From assembly GCF_032484785.1 (NCBI RefSeq), contig NZ_JAUETR010000001.1, positions 992,001-1,056,000 of the forward strand: a stretch of DNA of 64,000 nucleotides, written 5' to 3'. Position numbers and translations under genes: made by a program. This stretch comes from Bradyrhizobium sp. SZCCHNS1050 (GTDB taxonomy: Bacteria > Pseudomonadota > Alphaproteobacteria > Rhizobiales > Xanthobacteraceae). Numbering within the stretch: the first letter of the stretch is position 1; every line of letters starts with the position of its first letter. The notes beneath the pieces were generated by a model. It was not told where the DNA came from. It saw only the letters and a list, made by a program, of their open reading frames with translations, and searched no databases. Positions 8,465 to 16,325 of the stretch are shown here, one piece after another.

Positions 8465-9859
8465 ATGGAGTTGCGGGTCGGCACCGGCGCATTGGCCGAG
8501 CGGCTTTCGAGCCTGATCGGACCACGCGCGAGTCTCGCGCGCGGCGTGCTGGATCAGCACGGCCGCAGCGAGTCATACTATCCGGCGATGCCGCCCGACA
8601 TCGTCGTGTTTCCCGAGACGACGCAGGAGGTCGCCGACATCGTCAGGCTGTGCGCCGAGGCCGGCATGCCGATCGTGCCGTTCGGCGCCGGCACGTCGCT
8701 CGAAGGCAACGCTGCGGCTGTCGCGGGTGGGGTCTGTTTCGACTTCGCCCGCATGAACAAGGTGCTGGCCGTGCACGACGCCGACATGGACGTCGTGGTG
8801 CAGCCCGGCATCACGCGCAAGCAGCTCAATACGGAGCTGCGCACGACCGGCCTGTTCTTTCCGATCGATCCCGGCGCCGACGCCTCGATCGGCGGCATGA
8901 GTTCGACCCGCGCCTCCGGCACCATGGCGGTGCGCTACGGCACCATGAAGGACAACGTCCTCGCATTGGAGGTGGTTCTGGCCGACGGCAGGGTGATCCG
9001 CACCGCGAAGCGTGCGCGCAAATCCGCCGCCGGCTACGACCTGACCCGGCTGTTCGTCGGCGCGGAGGGGACGCTCGGCGTGATCACCGAGATCACGCTG
9101 AAGCTGCATCCCGTGCCGCAGGCGATCTCGGCCGCGACCTGCAGCTTCCCCACCCTGCATGACGCGGTCGACACCGCGATCACGCTGATCCAGTCGGCCG
9201 TCCCCGCCGCCCGCATCGAGCTCGTCGACGACGTCATGATGCGCGGCATCAACGCCTATTCCAAGCTCGGCTACCGGGAGACGCCGACCCTGTTCCTGGA
9301 ATTCCACGGCTCCGAGGCCGCCGTCGCCGAGCAGGCGCAGACCGCCGAAGCGATCGCGACCGAGCATGGCGGCCGCGGCTTCGCCTGGGCGAAGGCGGCC
9401 GAGGACCGCAGCCGGCTGTGGCACGCGCGCGACAACACGCTGTATGCCGGACTGGGCCTGCGGCCCGGCGCGCGCGCCGTCATCACCGATGTCTGCGTGC
9501 CGATCTCGCGGCTGGCCGAATGCCTGACCGAGACGCACCGGGACGCCGACGTCAACGGTTTCCTTGCGCCGATCGTCGGCCATGTCGGCGACGGCAACTT
9601 CCACATGCTGATCCTGGTCGATCCCAACGATGAGAACGAGCTCGCCGGCGCCAAGGCGCTGCAGGCGCGCATGGTGGCGCGCGCGATCGCGATGGACGGC
9701 ACCTGCACCGGCGAGCACGGCATCGGCCTCGGCAAGGTCGACTATCTCCGGGACGAGCTCGGCGAGGCCGTCGCGGTAATGCGCGCCATCAAGGCCGCGC
9801 TCGATCCCGAGGGCCTGATGAATCCGGGCAAGATCTTTGCCGGCGGAGCGCACGCATGA
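8465..9859 (+). CDS. FAD-linked D-2-hydroxyacid dehydrogenase (GlcD / D-lactate dehydrogenase type)
   Basis: FAD enzyme of the vanillyl-alcohol-oxidase/PCMH superfamily, probably feeding electrons from a D-2-hydroxyacid into the quinone or cytochrome c pool. The 464 residues show the PCMH-type FAD fold (PDIVVFPETTQEVADIV, then PFGAGTSLEGNA about 74-85 and GGMSSTRASGTMAVRYG about 145-161). The C-terminal FAD-oxidase domain has HVGDGNFH and CTGEHGIGLGK. The match is closest to mitochondrial-type D-lactate dehydrogenase and glycolate oxidase subunit D. No GlcE or GlcF partner is present, so a single-subunit D-lactate-type enzyme is more likely. It is preceded by GGGAGGAACG and overlaps the ABC ATPase by 4 bp, tying it to a sugar-type importer. 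Confidence 0.9.
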   Translation: MELRVGTGALAERLSSLIGPRASLARGVLDQHGRSESYYPAMPPDIVVFPETTQEVADIVRLCAEAGMPIVPFGAGTSLEGNAAAVAGGVCFDFARMNKVLAVHDADMDVVVQPGITRKQLNTELRTTGLFFPIDPGADASIGGMSSTRASGTMAVRYGTMKDNVLALEVVLADGRVIRTAKRARKSAAGYDLTRLFVGAEGTLGVITEITLKLHPVPQAISAATCSFPTLHDAVDTAITLIQSAVPAARIELVDDVMMRGINAYSKLGYRETPTLFLEFHGSEAAVAEQAQTAEAIATEHGGRGFAWAKAAEDRSRLWHARDNTLYAGLGLRPGARAVITDVCVPISRLAECLTETHRDADVNGFLAPIVGHVGDGNFHMLILVDPNDENELAGAKALQARMVARAIAMDGTCTGEHGIGLGKVDYLRDELGEAVAVMRAIKAALDPEGLMNPGKIFAGGAHA

Positions 9860-11379
9860 CCGCGGCAGCCGCCATCGCAGCTCCATCGCCCGCGCCGCTG
9901 CTGGAGCTGCGCGGCATCAGCAAGTCGTTTCCCGGCGTCAAGGCGCTGGACGACGTCTCGTTCACCATCTACCCGGGCGAGGTCCACATGCTGCTCGGCG
10001 AGAACGGCGCCGGCAAGTCCAGCCTGATGAAGGTGCTGTGCGGCGCCTACAGCGCCGATGCGGGCGAGATCACCTATAAGGGCGAGAAGGTCGAGATATC
10101 ATCGACGGCCGACGCGCAGAAGCTCGGCATCGCCGTCATCTTCCAGGAATTCTCGCTGGTGCCGTTCCTCGACATCGCGCAGAACATCTATCTCGGCCGC
10201 GAACCCAGAGGCCGGCTCCCCGGCACCATCGATCGCCGCAAGATCCTGGCCGACGCCAAGCGCGTGCTCGACAGCATCGGTTTCGACATCGATCCCTCTG
10301 TCATCGTCGACACGCTCGGCGTCGCGCAGCAGCAGATGGTCGAGATCGCCAAGGCGATCAGCCAGAACGCGCGGATCCTTGTGATGGACGAACCGACCGC
10401 GGCGCTGTCCGACCGCGAGGCGGAGCTGCTGTTCGCACTGATCAGGCGGCTGAAGGCGGACGGCGTCGCCATCGTCTACATCTCGCACCGCATGGCCGAG
10501 GTGTTCGCGCTCGGCGACCGCATCACCGTGCTGCGCGACGGCCGCCGCATCGACGATATCAGGCCCGCCGACGTCACCCCCGACCAGCTCGTGCGCATGA
10601 TGGTCGGGCGCACTATCGACATGAGCTATCCACGCCATTTCGCGGCAACGCCCGGCGAGCTCGTGCTCGAGGTCAGGGGACTGAGCGCGCCGACCGGCAT
10701 TGCCGACATCAACATCGAGGTGCGGCGGGGCGAGATCGTCGGCCTGTGCGGTCTCGTCGGCTCCGGCCGCACCGAGGTGGCGCGCGCGATCTTCGGCGCC
10801 GATCCCGTCAGCGAAGGCGAGATCATCTTCGACGGCAAGCCGATCGCGGGCGAGCCCGACATCGCGGCCCGCCGCGGCATCGCGCTGATCCCCGAGAGCC
10901 GCAAGAGCGAGGGCCTGGCGCTGCTGCGCTCGGTCGGCGACAACCTCGTGGTCTCGGCGCTGAAGAAGCTGTTTCCCAGCGGGCTCTACGATCCCCGCGG
11001 CGCACAGCGCACGGCGGACGGGCTGATCCGGCAATTGCGCATCGCAACACCGAATGCGCGGCAGACGGTCGGCCTGCTCTCCGGCGGCAACCAGCAGAAG
11101 GTCGTGATCGGCAAGTGGCTGGCGGCAGGCGCCAGGCTGTTCATCTTCGACGAGCCGACGCGCGGCATCGACGTCGGCGCCAAGTCCGAGATCTTCGCGC
11201 TGATCGACCGGCTGGTCGCCGATGGCGCGGCCGCGCTGATGATCTCGTCCGAGCAGATCGAGATCTGCCACGTCTGCGACCGCGCCTATGTCATGCGCGA
11301 AGGCCGCATCGCCGGGCACCTGGCGCGCAGCGAGCTGACCGAGGAGAATATCGTGCGACTGGGGATGCATGATGAGTGA
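9856..11379 (+). CDS. Ribose-type sugar ABC transporter, double ATPase subunit (RbsA family)
   Basis: Cytoplasmic ATPase of a carbohydrate-uptake-2 (CUT2) importer. The 507 residues contain two fused ABC domains. The first has an intact Walker A GENGAGKSS (about 53-61) and Walker B LVMDEPTAALS. The second has the degenerate P-loop GLVGSGRTE typical of RbsA-like proteins, the signature LLSGGNQQK and IFDEPTRGID. It overlaps the FAD-oxidase gene by 4 bp and the first permease by 8 bp, so the operon is tightly coupled. Coupling to a dioxygenase and hydroxyacid enzymes suggests the imported ligand is the substrate of this operon, perhaps a polyol or sugar-like aromatic precursor. Confidence 0.94.
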   Translation: MTAAAAIAAPSPAPLLELRGISKSFPGVKALDDVSFTIYPGEVHMLLGENGAGKSSLMKVLCGAYSADAGEITYKGEKVEISSTADAQKLGIAVIFQEFSLVPFLDIAQNIYLGREPRGRLPGTIDRRKILADAKRVLDSIGFDIDPSVIVDTLGVAQQQMVEIAKAISQNARILVMDEPTAALSDREAELLFALIRRLKADGVAIVYISHRMAEVFALGDRITVLRDGRRIDDIRPADVTPDQLVRMMVGRTIDMSYPRHFAATPGELVLEVRGLSAPTGIADINIEVRRGEIVGLCGLVGSGRTEVARAIFGADPVSEGEIIFDGKPIAGEPDIAARRGIALIPESRKSEGLALLRSVGDNLVVSALKKLFPSGLYDPRGAQRTADGLIRQLRIATPNARQTVGLLSGGNQQKVVIGKWLAAGARLFIFDEPTRGIDVGAKSEIFALIDRLVADGAAALMISSEQIEICHVCDRAYVMREGRIAGHLARSELTEENIVRLGMHDE

Positions 11380-12322
11380 CGCCACCATCGTCGCGCCGCT
11401 CCGAACGCTGCAGCGCATCCCGGGCGTGGCGATCGTGCTGGTGCTGTTGATCGCGCTGTTCGGCGCGATCGCGCCGGGCTTCCTGTCGGCCGCGAACCTG
11501 TCCAACGTGCTGGTGCAGTCGACGATCCTGACCATGCTCGCGCTGCCGATGACCCTGATCATCATGACCGAAGGGCTCGACCTCTCGATGGGCGCGGTGC
11601 TGACGCTGACCTCGCTCTGCGTCGCCATCGTCTCGCTCGCGACCAAGTCCGTGCTGCTCGGCCTGGGCGCCGCCGTCCTGGTCGGCGCGGCGTTCGGCAC
11701 CGTCAATGGTTGGCTGGTCGCGATCGTCGGGATTCCGCCGTTCGTGGCCACCCTCGCCACGCTCGGCATGGCGCAGGGCCTGTCGCTGATCGTGAGCGAC
11801 GGCCAGAGCGTGGTCGGAATTCCCCACGGCGTGCGCGACATCTATTCGGCGACGCTGCTCGGCATCCCCGTGCCGATCGTGATGGGGCTTTTGACCTACG
11901 CTGCGTTTCACGGCCTGCTCTATCACACCAGGTTCGGCACCTACATCTTCGCGCTCGGCGGCAATCGCGAAGCGCTGCGCTATGCCGGCCTGTCGCCGAC
12001 ACGACTCCTGATCGCGGTCTACGCGATCGGCGGCACGATGGCGGGCATCGCCGGTCTGCTGATGACCGCGCGGATGAATTCGGGACATCCGACCGCAGGG
12101 CTCGGGATGGAGTTCGACGCCATCGCGGCGGTCGCGGTCGGCGGCACCTCGTTCGAGCGCGGCAATGGCTGGCTGCTCGGCACCGTGCTCGGCGTCGTCG
12201 CCGTCGGCGTGCTGCGCAACGGTCTCAATTTGGTGTCGCTGCCGTCCTCGGTGCAGGTTGCCAGCGTCGGCGCGCTGGTCATCATCGCGATGTTCCTCGA
12301 CGGCCTGCGGAGCCGGTCATGA
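11372..12322 (+). CDS. Ribose-type ABC transporter permease, first copy (RbsC family)
   Basis: Membrane subunit of the CUT2 importer, 316 residues with about nine or ten hydrophobic segments. The family hallmark TEGLDLSMGAVLTL (about 65-78) corresponds to the T-x-G-I-D-L-S-V-G motif of RbsC-like permeases, and the C-terminal AVGGTSFERGNGWLLGT matches the GGTSLxGGxG motif. The start at 11372 (ATGAGTGACG) was preferred; an ATG three bases earlier is equally possible. Two permeases follow one ATPase here, implying a heterodimeric channel. Confidence 0.92.
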   Translation: MSDATIVAPLRTLQRIPGVAIVLVLLIALFGAIAPGFLSAANLSNVLVQSTILTMLALPMTLIIMTEGLDLSMGAVLTLTSLCVAIVSLATKSVLLGLGAAVLVGAAFGTVNGWLVAIVGIPPFVATLATLGMAQGLSLIVSDGQSVVGIPHGVRDIYSATLLGIPVPIVMGLLTYAAFHGLLYHTRFGTYIFALGGNREALRYAGLSPTRLLIAVYAIGGTMAGIAGLLMTARMNSGHPTAGLGMEFDAIAAVAVGGTSFERGNGWLLGTVLGVVAVGVLRNGLNLVSLPSSVQVASVGALVIIAMFLDGLRSRS

Positions 12323-13296
12323 CCGACATCGCCAAGGACACGCTGCCGCCGCCGCGCTCGCTCCTGTCGCAGAACGCCGCGCAGGTGTTCTATCGGATGC
12401 TCGCCGCGCTGCTGATCTGCGCGGCGCTGACCGTGCTGAGCGACTCCTTCCTCAGCCTGGGCAACATCCTCAACGTGCTCAGGCAGGCGAGCCTGACCTT
12501 CTTCATCGCCTCCGGCCTCACCCTGGTGGTGCTGACCGCCGGCCTCGATCTGTCGGTCGGCGCCAACGTTGCCTTGTCGGCGTGTCTCGCCGGCACCGTG
12601 ATCCATCAGACCGGCTCGCCCGCACTCGGGATCCTGACCGGGCTGCTCGCCGGCGGCAGCGTCGGCTTCCTCAATGGCTTCATGGTCACGGCGCTGCGCA
12701 TCCCCTCCTTCATCGCCACCTACGGCATGCTCTGGGTGCTGAACGGCGTCACCTACTGGTACATGGCGGGCGAGACGATCCACGGCTTTCCCGCGGGCTT
12801 CCGCCAGATCGGCAGCGGCTATCTGCTCGGGCTGCCGATCCCGGTCTATCTGCTGCTGGTGTTCCTCGCGATCGGAACGTTCTTCGCGCAACGCACGATC
12901 TGGGGCCAGGAGATCTACGCGATCGGCGCCAATCCGGTCGCGGCCCGGTTGTCCGGCATTCCGGTCGCGCGCCGGCTGCTGCTCGTCTACACCGTCTCCG
13001 GCACCATGGCCGGGCTCGCCTCCATCATCTTCCTGTCGCGGCTCAACTCCGCCGAAGCCGACATCGGCGAGAGCCTGACCTTGCCGGCCATTGCCGCGGT
13101 GCTGATCGGCGGCACCTCGCTGTTCGGCGGCGTCGGCACGGTGTTCGGCACCTTCATCGGCGCCCTGATCCTGACGCTGGTGCTGAACGGCATGAACCTG
13201 CTCGCGATCAGCGCCAACTGGCAGCCGCTCGTCACCGGAATCATCGTGATCGTCGCCGTCTGGCTCGACATGAAGACCCGGCGCCCGGCGCAATGA
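12319..13296 (+). CDS. Ribose-type ABC transporter permease, second copy (RbsC family)
   Basis: Second membrane subunit of the same importer, 325 residues. The motif TAGLDLSVGANVALSACLAG (about 73-92) and the C-terminal IGGTSLFGGVGTVFGT confirm the RbsC family. The ATG at 12319 overlaps the stop of the first permease by 4 bp, so translation is coupled. The two permeases are clearly divergent in sequence, not a recent duplication, which argues for a functional heterodimer. Thirty-nine bp later the binding-protein gene begins. Confidence 0.93.
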   Translation: MTDIAKDTLPPPRSLLSQNAAQVFYRMLAALLICAALTVLSDSFLSLGNILNVLRQASLTFFIASGLTLVVLTAGLDLSVGANVALSACLAGTVIHQTGSPALGILTGLLAGGSVGFLNGFMVTALRIPSFIATYGMLWVLNGVTYWYMAGETIHGFPAGFRQIGSGYLLGLPIPVYLLLVFLAIGTFFAQRTIWGQEIYAIGANPVAARLSGIPVARRLLLVYTVSGTMAGLASIIFLSRLNSAEADIGESLTLPAIAAVLIGGTSLFGGVGTVFGTFIGALILTLVLNGMNLLAISANWQPLVTGIIVIVAVWLDMKTRRPAQ

Positions 13297-13335
13297 ACCT
13301 TGGAAGACAACCAAAAAACGAGGGAAGGAAACGAC

Positions 13336-14310
13336 ATGCAACATCGGACCACATGCTGCCTCGCTCTGTCACTGCTGATCGCCGCTGGCGTGACGCAGGC
13401 CCGGGCCGACGGCGAGACCATCGCCGTCTTCACCAAGAACCAGACCAATCCGTTCTTCCAGACGGTGCGCGTCGGCGCCGACAACATGGCGAAGGTCCTC
13501 AACGCCAAGATCCTGCACTACATCCCGACCAAGCCGGACTCGATCCCCGAGCAGCTCAGCCAGATCGAGGACGTCGTGGTGAAGAAGCCGAGCGCGATCG
13601 TGTTCACGCCGGTCGACTACAAGGCGATGGTGCCCGGGGTCGAGAAGATCAACGACGCCAAGATCCCCGTCGTCAACATCACCGACCGCTCCGCCGGCGG
13701 CAAGTTCGTCGCCTTCGTCGGCGCCGACGACTACAGCCTGGGCCTTGAGACCGGACGTTTCCTGCTCAAGACGCTCGGCGGCAAGGGCAACATCGTCATC
13801 ATCGAAGGCGTCAAGGGCTCGCTGACCAATGTCGACCGCGTCCGCGGCTTCAACGACGCGCTCAAGGAGAACCCCGGCGCCAAGCTGCTGGCGTCGCAGC
13901 CCGGCAACTATCAGCGCCTGCAGGCCCTGCAGGTGATGGAGAACCTGATGCAGTCCAATGCGCAGATCGACGGCGTGCTCGCCGCCAACGACGCCATGGC
14001 GGTCGGCGCGATCGAGGCGCTGGACGGCGCCGGCCGCAAGGCGCAGGTGATCGGCATCAACGGCACCAAGGAGGCGATCGACGCCATCAAGTCCGGCAAG
14101 CTGCTCGCCAGCGGCGACTACAACGGCTTCGCCCAGGGCTGCCTCGGCACCATGATGGCCGTCCGCGCATTGCGCGGCCAGCCCGTCATCAACGAGATCG
14201 TGCTGAAACCGACCGTCATCACCAAGGACAATTATCAGCCGTTCGACGTGTCGCTGGAGCAGCGCACCTGCCCGAGCTTCGAGGATGCAGGCAAGCTCAG
14301 CGCGAAATAG
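13336..14310 (+). CDS. Periplasmic sugar-binding protein of the ribose-type ABC importer
   Basis: Periplasmic receptor for the CUT2 importer encoded just upstream. The 324 residues start at the ATG at 13336, preceded by GAGGGAAGGAA, with a signal peptide MQHRTTCCLALSLLIAAGVT ending near QARA (residue about 24). The mature part begins ETIAVFTKNQTNPFFQTVRV, the standard RbsB-like first strand and binding loop. VFTPVDYKAMVPGVEKIND and LAANDAMAVGAIEALDG are the other hinge and ligand segments of the family. The ligand cannot be read from the sequence; operon partners point to a hydroxyacid- or catechol-yielding compound. Confidence 0.93.
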   Translation: MQHRTTCCLALSLLIAAGVTQARADGETIAVFTKNQTNPFFQTVRVGADNMAKVLNAKILHYIPTKPDSIPEQLSQIEDVVVKKPSAIVFTPVDYKAMVPGVEKINDAKIPVVNITDRSAGGKFVAFVGADDYSLGLETGRFLLKTLGGKGNIVIIEGVKGSLTNVDRVRGFNDALKENPGAKLLASQPGNYQRLQALQVMENLMQSNAQIDGVLAANDAMAVGAIEALDGAGRKAQVIGINGTKEAIDAIKSGKLLASGDYNGFAQGCLGTMMAVRALRGQPVINEIVLKPTVITKDNYQPFDVSLEQRTCPSFEDAGKLSAK

Positions 14311-14376
14311 GATCAGCCATCAGTCCGGAAGCAGGACGGCACGCAGCCGTCCTGCTTCAACTTGCGGAGAGAATTC

Positions 14377-14664
14377 ATGCTGTTTGCGATTCACGCGCTC
14401 GACAAGCGGGACGCGCTGCCGGTCCGGCTTGCCAACTACGACGCGCACAAGGCCTATCTCGGTGACAGCGCCCGCCTGCCCGTCACCATCGTGATGTCCG
14501 GCCCGCTCGTCTCCGACGATGGTTCGACGATGATCGGCAGCCTGTTCCTGGTCGAGGCTCCCGGCCGCGCCGAGGTCGAAGCGTTCAACCGCGCCGACCC
14601 GTTTGCCGCGGCCGGGATCTGGGAGAAGGTGACGATCACCGGGTTCCTGCGGCGCCAGGGTTAA
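14377..14664 (+). CDS. YciI-like small protein
   Basis: A 95-residue dimeric alpha-beta-barrel protein of the YciI family. MLFAIHALDKRDALPVRLANYDAHKAYL carries the family N-terminal strand and a conserved His/Asp pair (about 23-25, YDAHKAYL). MSGPLVSDDGSTMIGSLFLVEA and FNRADPFAAAGIWEKVTI complete the pattern. The start at 14377 was chosen over one five codons upstream because GCGGAGAGAA then sits at normal spacing. Members near ring-cleavage genes include muconolactone-isomerase-like enzymes, but no catalytic role can be assigned. It is the last gene of the plus-strand catabolic operon. Confidence 0.85.
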   Translation: MLFAIHALDKRDALPVRLANYDAHKAYLGDSARLPVTIVMSGPLVSDDGSTMIGSLFLVEAPGRAEVEAFNRADPFAAAGIWEKVTITGFLRRQG

Positions 14665-14756
14665 TCCGACTGCGTCACGCGGATCTCAGCAGTTGCAGTT
14701 TCCGCCGTCACCCGGAATCTGGAAATTGTCAGGTGTGGACGCAAAACAATCTCGAG

Positions 14757-14797
14757 ATTCCGGGTTCAAGGCCCGCGGCCTTGCCCCGGAATGACGG
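14757..14797. repeat. Palindromic intergenic repeat, single copy (ATTCCGGG unit)
   Basis: A unit of about 40 bp opening ATTCCGGGTTCAAGG and closing CCTTGCCCCGGAATGACGG, with an internal palindrome AAGGCCCGCGGCCTT-like core. The same unit occurs twice more at 59965-60002 and 60046-60085. A partial opposite arm (CCGTCACCCGGAATCT, 14705-14720) lies just upstream, suggesting a decayed pair. It sits between two convergent operons, where it may act as a transcriptional barrier. Confidence 0.8.
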
Positions 14798-14820
14798 TGG
14801 TTGCGACGCAGTAGTACCAG

Positions 14821-15714
14821 TCACCCCTTCAGCTCGACGCCGGCCAGCGCCTCGCTCAGCTTCGCCAGCGCCGTGTGATCCTGCCCGGGTCCGAGCATCC
14901 CCTGCGCGCTGGCGCTGAGCTCGCGGCAGAGGTTGGAGAACGGCGCGGCGACGCCGGCGGCACGCGCGACCTCGAGCGCGATCGACAGGTCCTTCACCAT
15001 CAGGTCGAGCCCGAAGCCGCTGTTGAATTGGCGCGACAGCACGAACTGCTTGAACTTCTTCTGCGTCGAGTTGTTCATGCCGGTCGAGGCGTTGAGCACG
15101 TCGGTCATCAGGCCGGGGTCGATGCCGAACTGCTGGCCGATCAGCAGCGCCTCGACGCCGATCAGGAAGCCACCGGCCGAGACGAGGTTGTTGAGCGCCT
15201 TCATCGCCTGGCCCGAGCCGAGGCCGCCGATGCGGTGGATCGTGGTGCCCATGGCGCGCAACAGCGGCTCGACGCGGTCGAGCGCGCCCGGCTCGCCGCC
15301 GGCCATGATCGCGAGCTCGCCGGTCACGGCGCGCGGCACGCCGCTACTGACCGGCGCATCGAGCATGGTGACGCCGAGCGGGGCGAGATCGGCGGCGATC
15401 GCCTGCGTCGCCGCCGGCGCGCCGGAGCTCATGTCGATGACGATGTGATCGCGCGTCAGGCCGGCGCGCAGCGCGCCGACGGCGTCCGCGACATGTTTGC
15501 TAGTCGGCAGCATCGTGATGATGACATCCGCCTGCCCCGCCGCGGCCGCGAGGTCGCCGGCCTCGACACCGCCGACCTTGGCGACGAACTCAGCAGCCCG
15601 CCCGGGCACGGCGTCATTGACGGCGACCGCAAAGCCGGCGCCGAGCAGGCGCGCGGCCATCGGCCAGCCCATGTTGCCGATGCCGACGAACAGGACCTTT
15701 TGCGGCGCGCTCAT
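14821..15714 (-). CDS. NAD(P)-dependent beta-hydroxyacid dehydrogenase, second paralogue
   Basis: A 297-residue member of the 3-hydroxyisobutyrate dehydrogenase family. The Rossmann motif is GIGNMGWPMAARLLGAGFAV (about 11-30) and the substrate loop LDAPVSSGVPRAVTGELAIM (about 117-136) is the classical D-A-P-V-S-G-type loop. The catalytic helix is GQAMKALNNLVSAGGF (Lys about 169). It is closer to the canonical family than the copy at 6604-7503. It overlaps the upstream carboxymuconolactone-decarboxylase-like gene by 4 bp. Likely products are tartronate-semialdehyde- or 3-oxoacid-type compounds, but the substrate is unassigned. Confidence 0.9.
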   Translation of the reverse strand: MSAPQKVLFVGIGNMGWPMAARLLGAGFAVAVNDAVPGRAAEFVAKVGGVEAGDLAAAAGQADVIITMLPTSKHVADAVGALRAGLTRDHIVIDMSSGAPAATQAIAADLAPLGVTMLDAPVSSGVPRAVTGELAIMAGGEPGALDRVEPLLRAMGTTIHRIGGLGSGQAMKALNNLVSAGGFLIGVEALLIGQQFGIDPGLMTDVLNASTGMNNSTQKKFKQFVLSRQFNSGFGLDLMVKDLSIALEVARAAGVAAPFSNLCRELSASAQGMLGPGQDHTALAKLSEALAGVELKG

Positions 15715-16115
15715 GCGCCGTCCTTCTTGGCGATGGCACCTTCCGCGACCAGCACCTCATGCGCGGCCTTGAACGCCTCGAGGCCCGCGGGAATGCCGCA
15801 ATAGACGGTCGCGTGCAGCAGGATCTCCTTGATCTCGTCGACCGTGACGCCGTTGGTGAGCGCGCCCTTGACGTGCAGCTTCAGCTCGCTCGGCTTGCTG
15901 AGCGCGGTCAGCATCGCGAGATTGATGATGCTGCGGGTGCGGCGATCCAGTCCTGGCCGGGTCCAGGCATAGCCCCAGCACATTTCGGTGGTGATGTGCT
16001 GGAAGGCCATCATGAAGTCGTCGGCCTTGGCGAGGCTGCCATCGACATAGGCCGCGCCGAGCACCTCGCGGCGCACCTTCAGGCCCTTCTCGAACAGTTC
16101 TTTTTCGTCGCTCAT
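15711..16115 (-). CDS. Carboxymuconolactone decarboxylase family protein (PcaC-like)
   Basis: A 134-residue AhpD-like fold protein. It starts MSDEKELFEKGLKVRREVLGAAYVDGSL, nearly a PcaC N-terminus, and contains EMCWGYAWTRPGLDRRTRSI and a C-terminal HVKGALTNGVTVDEIKEILLH with ATVYCGIPAG, typical of gamma-carboxymuconolactone decarboxylase. PcaC lacks the CxxC peroxidase pair, and none is visible here either. The start at 16115 is supported by GGAGACGAG 8 bp upstream; an upstream in-frame Met would enter the adjacent intergenic repeat. It should decarboxylate a muconolactone-type ring-fission product. Confidence 0.87.
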   Translation of the reverse strand: MSDEKELFEKGLKVRREVLGAAYVDGSLAKADDFMMAFQHITTEMCWGYAWTRPGLDRRTRSIINLAMLTALSKPSELKLHVKGALTNGVTVDEIKEILLHATVYCGIPAGLEAFKAAHEVLVAEGAIAKKDGA

Positions 16116-16159
16116 CCACTCGTCTCCTTCTGCAAACCCTGATGTCATCTCGTTGTTTG

Positions 16160-16235
16160 CGCATGATCTCCGCGCAAACGCCTTCGGCGTTTGTCGCGAG
16201 GGAAAACCGGCTTCCACTTTCCCGGATCATGCTCT
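16160..16235. repeat. Intergenic repeat GCATGATC ... GATCATGC with internal hairpin
   Basis: A 76-bp element bounded by inverted ends (GCATGATC at 16161, GATCATGC at 16225-16232) and containing an internal hairpin AAACGCC-TTC-GGCGTTT (16176-16191). The middle reads GAGGGAAAACCGGCTTCCAC. This arrangement is, from memory, a very common dispersed element in Bradyrhizobium and Rhodopseudomonas. It separates the carboxymuconolactone-decarboxylase-like gene from the aldehyde dehydrogenase gene, so those may be separate transcripts or joined through a processed hairpin. Confidence 0.7.
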
Positions 16236-16325
16236 GGCGCCTCGCCGCGCGGACTGACAACAACAACGCCGGGCGGCATTGTCAGTGACGTCCACACGGC
16301 GGAATTGATCGGAGATGCGAATCCG

